5,953 bases of DNA from positions 1-5,953 of the forward strand of contig JAJCYL010000559.1 of the NCBI GenBank assembly GCA_029262955.1. The letters run 5' to 3'. Below the pieces are notes generated by a model that saw nothing but the letters and a program-made list of their open reading frames with translations, made no database searches and was not told the DNA's origin. Both the position numbers and the translations under genes were made by a program. Positions within the stretch are counted from its first letter, which is position 1. Each line of letters begins with the position of its first letter. Shown here one piece after another: positions 5,577 to 5,953 of this stretch. Source of the stretch: Cytophagales bacterium (GTDB lineage Bacteria; Bacteroidota; Bacteroidia; Cytophagales; Cyclobacteriaceae).

Positions 5577-5953
5577 TTAAAATGATAATTCTACTTGAAA
5601 GCGATACCTGAATTCATCTTCCGGACCATCTATATCTGTGTAACTAAAATCTGTTTGAATTTTTAGACTATGTCCAACAATATATCTCGAAAGACCAAGT
5701 GTGTATTCTGTTTCATTATTTAATCCTGAAGTAAGGTTGTCTGGTTCGATGGTTGTGTAGCGCAGTGCAGTTTCAAAGTTATTTTTGAATAAATATCCGG
5801 CCTGAACAACAAAACCACTGCCGGTACCGAAGCCGTTGTTATTTCTGGTATTGCCGTCCTTAGCAGCAAATTCAGATGCCAGGGAAAATCCACGATATTT
5901 GAAAATGGCGTCAATAAATATTGCAGAGAGGTCATTACTTATCAAGTTGCCAT
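5577..5953 (-). CDS. Phosphate-selective porin O/P-type outer-membrane protein, C-terminal part (5' end beyond window)
   Basis: The frame is open to the right edge, so this is the last 124 residues of a larger protein (family members are usually about 350-450). A TTG at 5945 could be taken as a start, but reading through it gives GNLISNDLSA, which fits the middle of the porin family, so no start is assigned. Landmarks of the porin O/P family (OprO/OprP) are FIDAIFKYRGFSLASEFAAK, QAGYLFKNNFETALRYTTIEP, and YTLGLSRYIVGHSLKIQTDF. Alternating polar and hydrophobic strands end in FQVELSF with a terminal Phe, the usual signal for BAM-mediated outer-membrane insertion. A trimeric beta-barrel passing phosphate or polyphosphate is known for the Pseudomonas proteins. 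The Arg/Lys ladder that sets anion choice lies largely outside this fragment. The symporter and phoX downstream support the phosphate role, although many Bacteroidota OprP-like proteins are unproven. Confidence 0.87.
   Translation of the reverse strand, partial: GNLISNDLSAIFIDAIFKYRGFSLASEFAAKDGNTRNNNGFGTGSGFVVQAGYLFKNNFETALRYTTIEPDNLTSGLNNETEYTLGLSRYIVGHSLKIQTDFSYTDIDGPEDEFRYRFQVELSF

Noticed and set aside
5720..5935. Second minus-strand frame within the porin region
   Set aside because: It is out of frame with the porin sequence, whose family landmarks and terminal Phe are clear in the other frame.
5943..5945. TTG as the start codon of the porin gene
   Set aside because: The frame stays open upstream to the window edge and the residues read as an internal porin segment with no signal peptide, so the gene is truncated by the window.

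Overview
The window looks like ordinary chromosomal sequence from a Bacteroidota bacterium, possibly a marine or free-living Cytophagales or Flavobacteriia relative. Three observations support this. The PdxJ protein carries the Bacteroidota-type N-terminus (SVNINKIATLRNARGG) and the HPRPDERHIR loop. An OstA-like periplasmic protein of the kind common in that phylum follows it. No start codon in the window has a convincing Shine-Dalgarno sequence, and AT-rich TAnnTTTG-like elements precede some genes. The genus cannot be decided from this sequence.

Layout. Bases 1-335 (minus strand) hold the first 111 codons of a YqeY/GatB-domain protein that runs off the left edge. It is divergent from pdxJ (404-1117, plus), the pyridoxine 5'-phosphate synthase of vitamin B6 synthesis. 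After a 64-base gap comes a secreted OstA-like protein (1182-2765, plus) built of repeated LptA/OstA-type beta rungs. Its stop codon overlaps, within TTAA, the stop codon of the convergent gene phoX (2762-4339, minus). Upstream of phoX on the same strand are a Na+/phosphate symporter (4405-5508) and the C-terminal part of a phosphate-selective porin O/P-type outer-membrane protein (5577-5953, truncated by the right edge).

The three minus-strand genes on the right form a coherent phosphate-scavenging set. The porin would admit phosphate or small phosphate esters through the outer membrane. PhoX, a Tat-exported and probably lipid-anchored Fe/Ca-type phosphatase, would release phosphate outside the cytoplasm. 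The symporter would carry phosphate across the inner membrane. The gaps of 68 and 65 bases and the lack of strong terminators suggest cotranscription in the order porin, symporter, phoX; this is inferred. The left half (yqeY, pdxJ, OstA-like) is housekeeping.

I found no mobile element, CRISPR array, tRNA or rRNA, and no clear undescribed system. There is no gene-free stretch longer than 70 bases. The points most worth a second look are the compact phosphate operon, the lineage-type change in the PdxJ substrate site, the shared stop codons, and small inverted repeats in two intergenic gaps.
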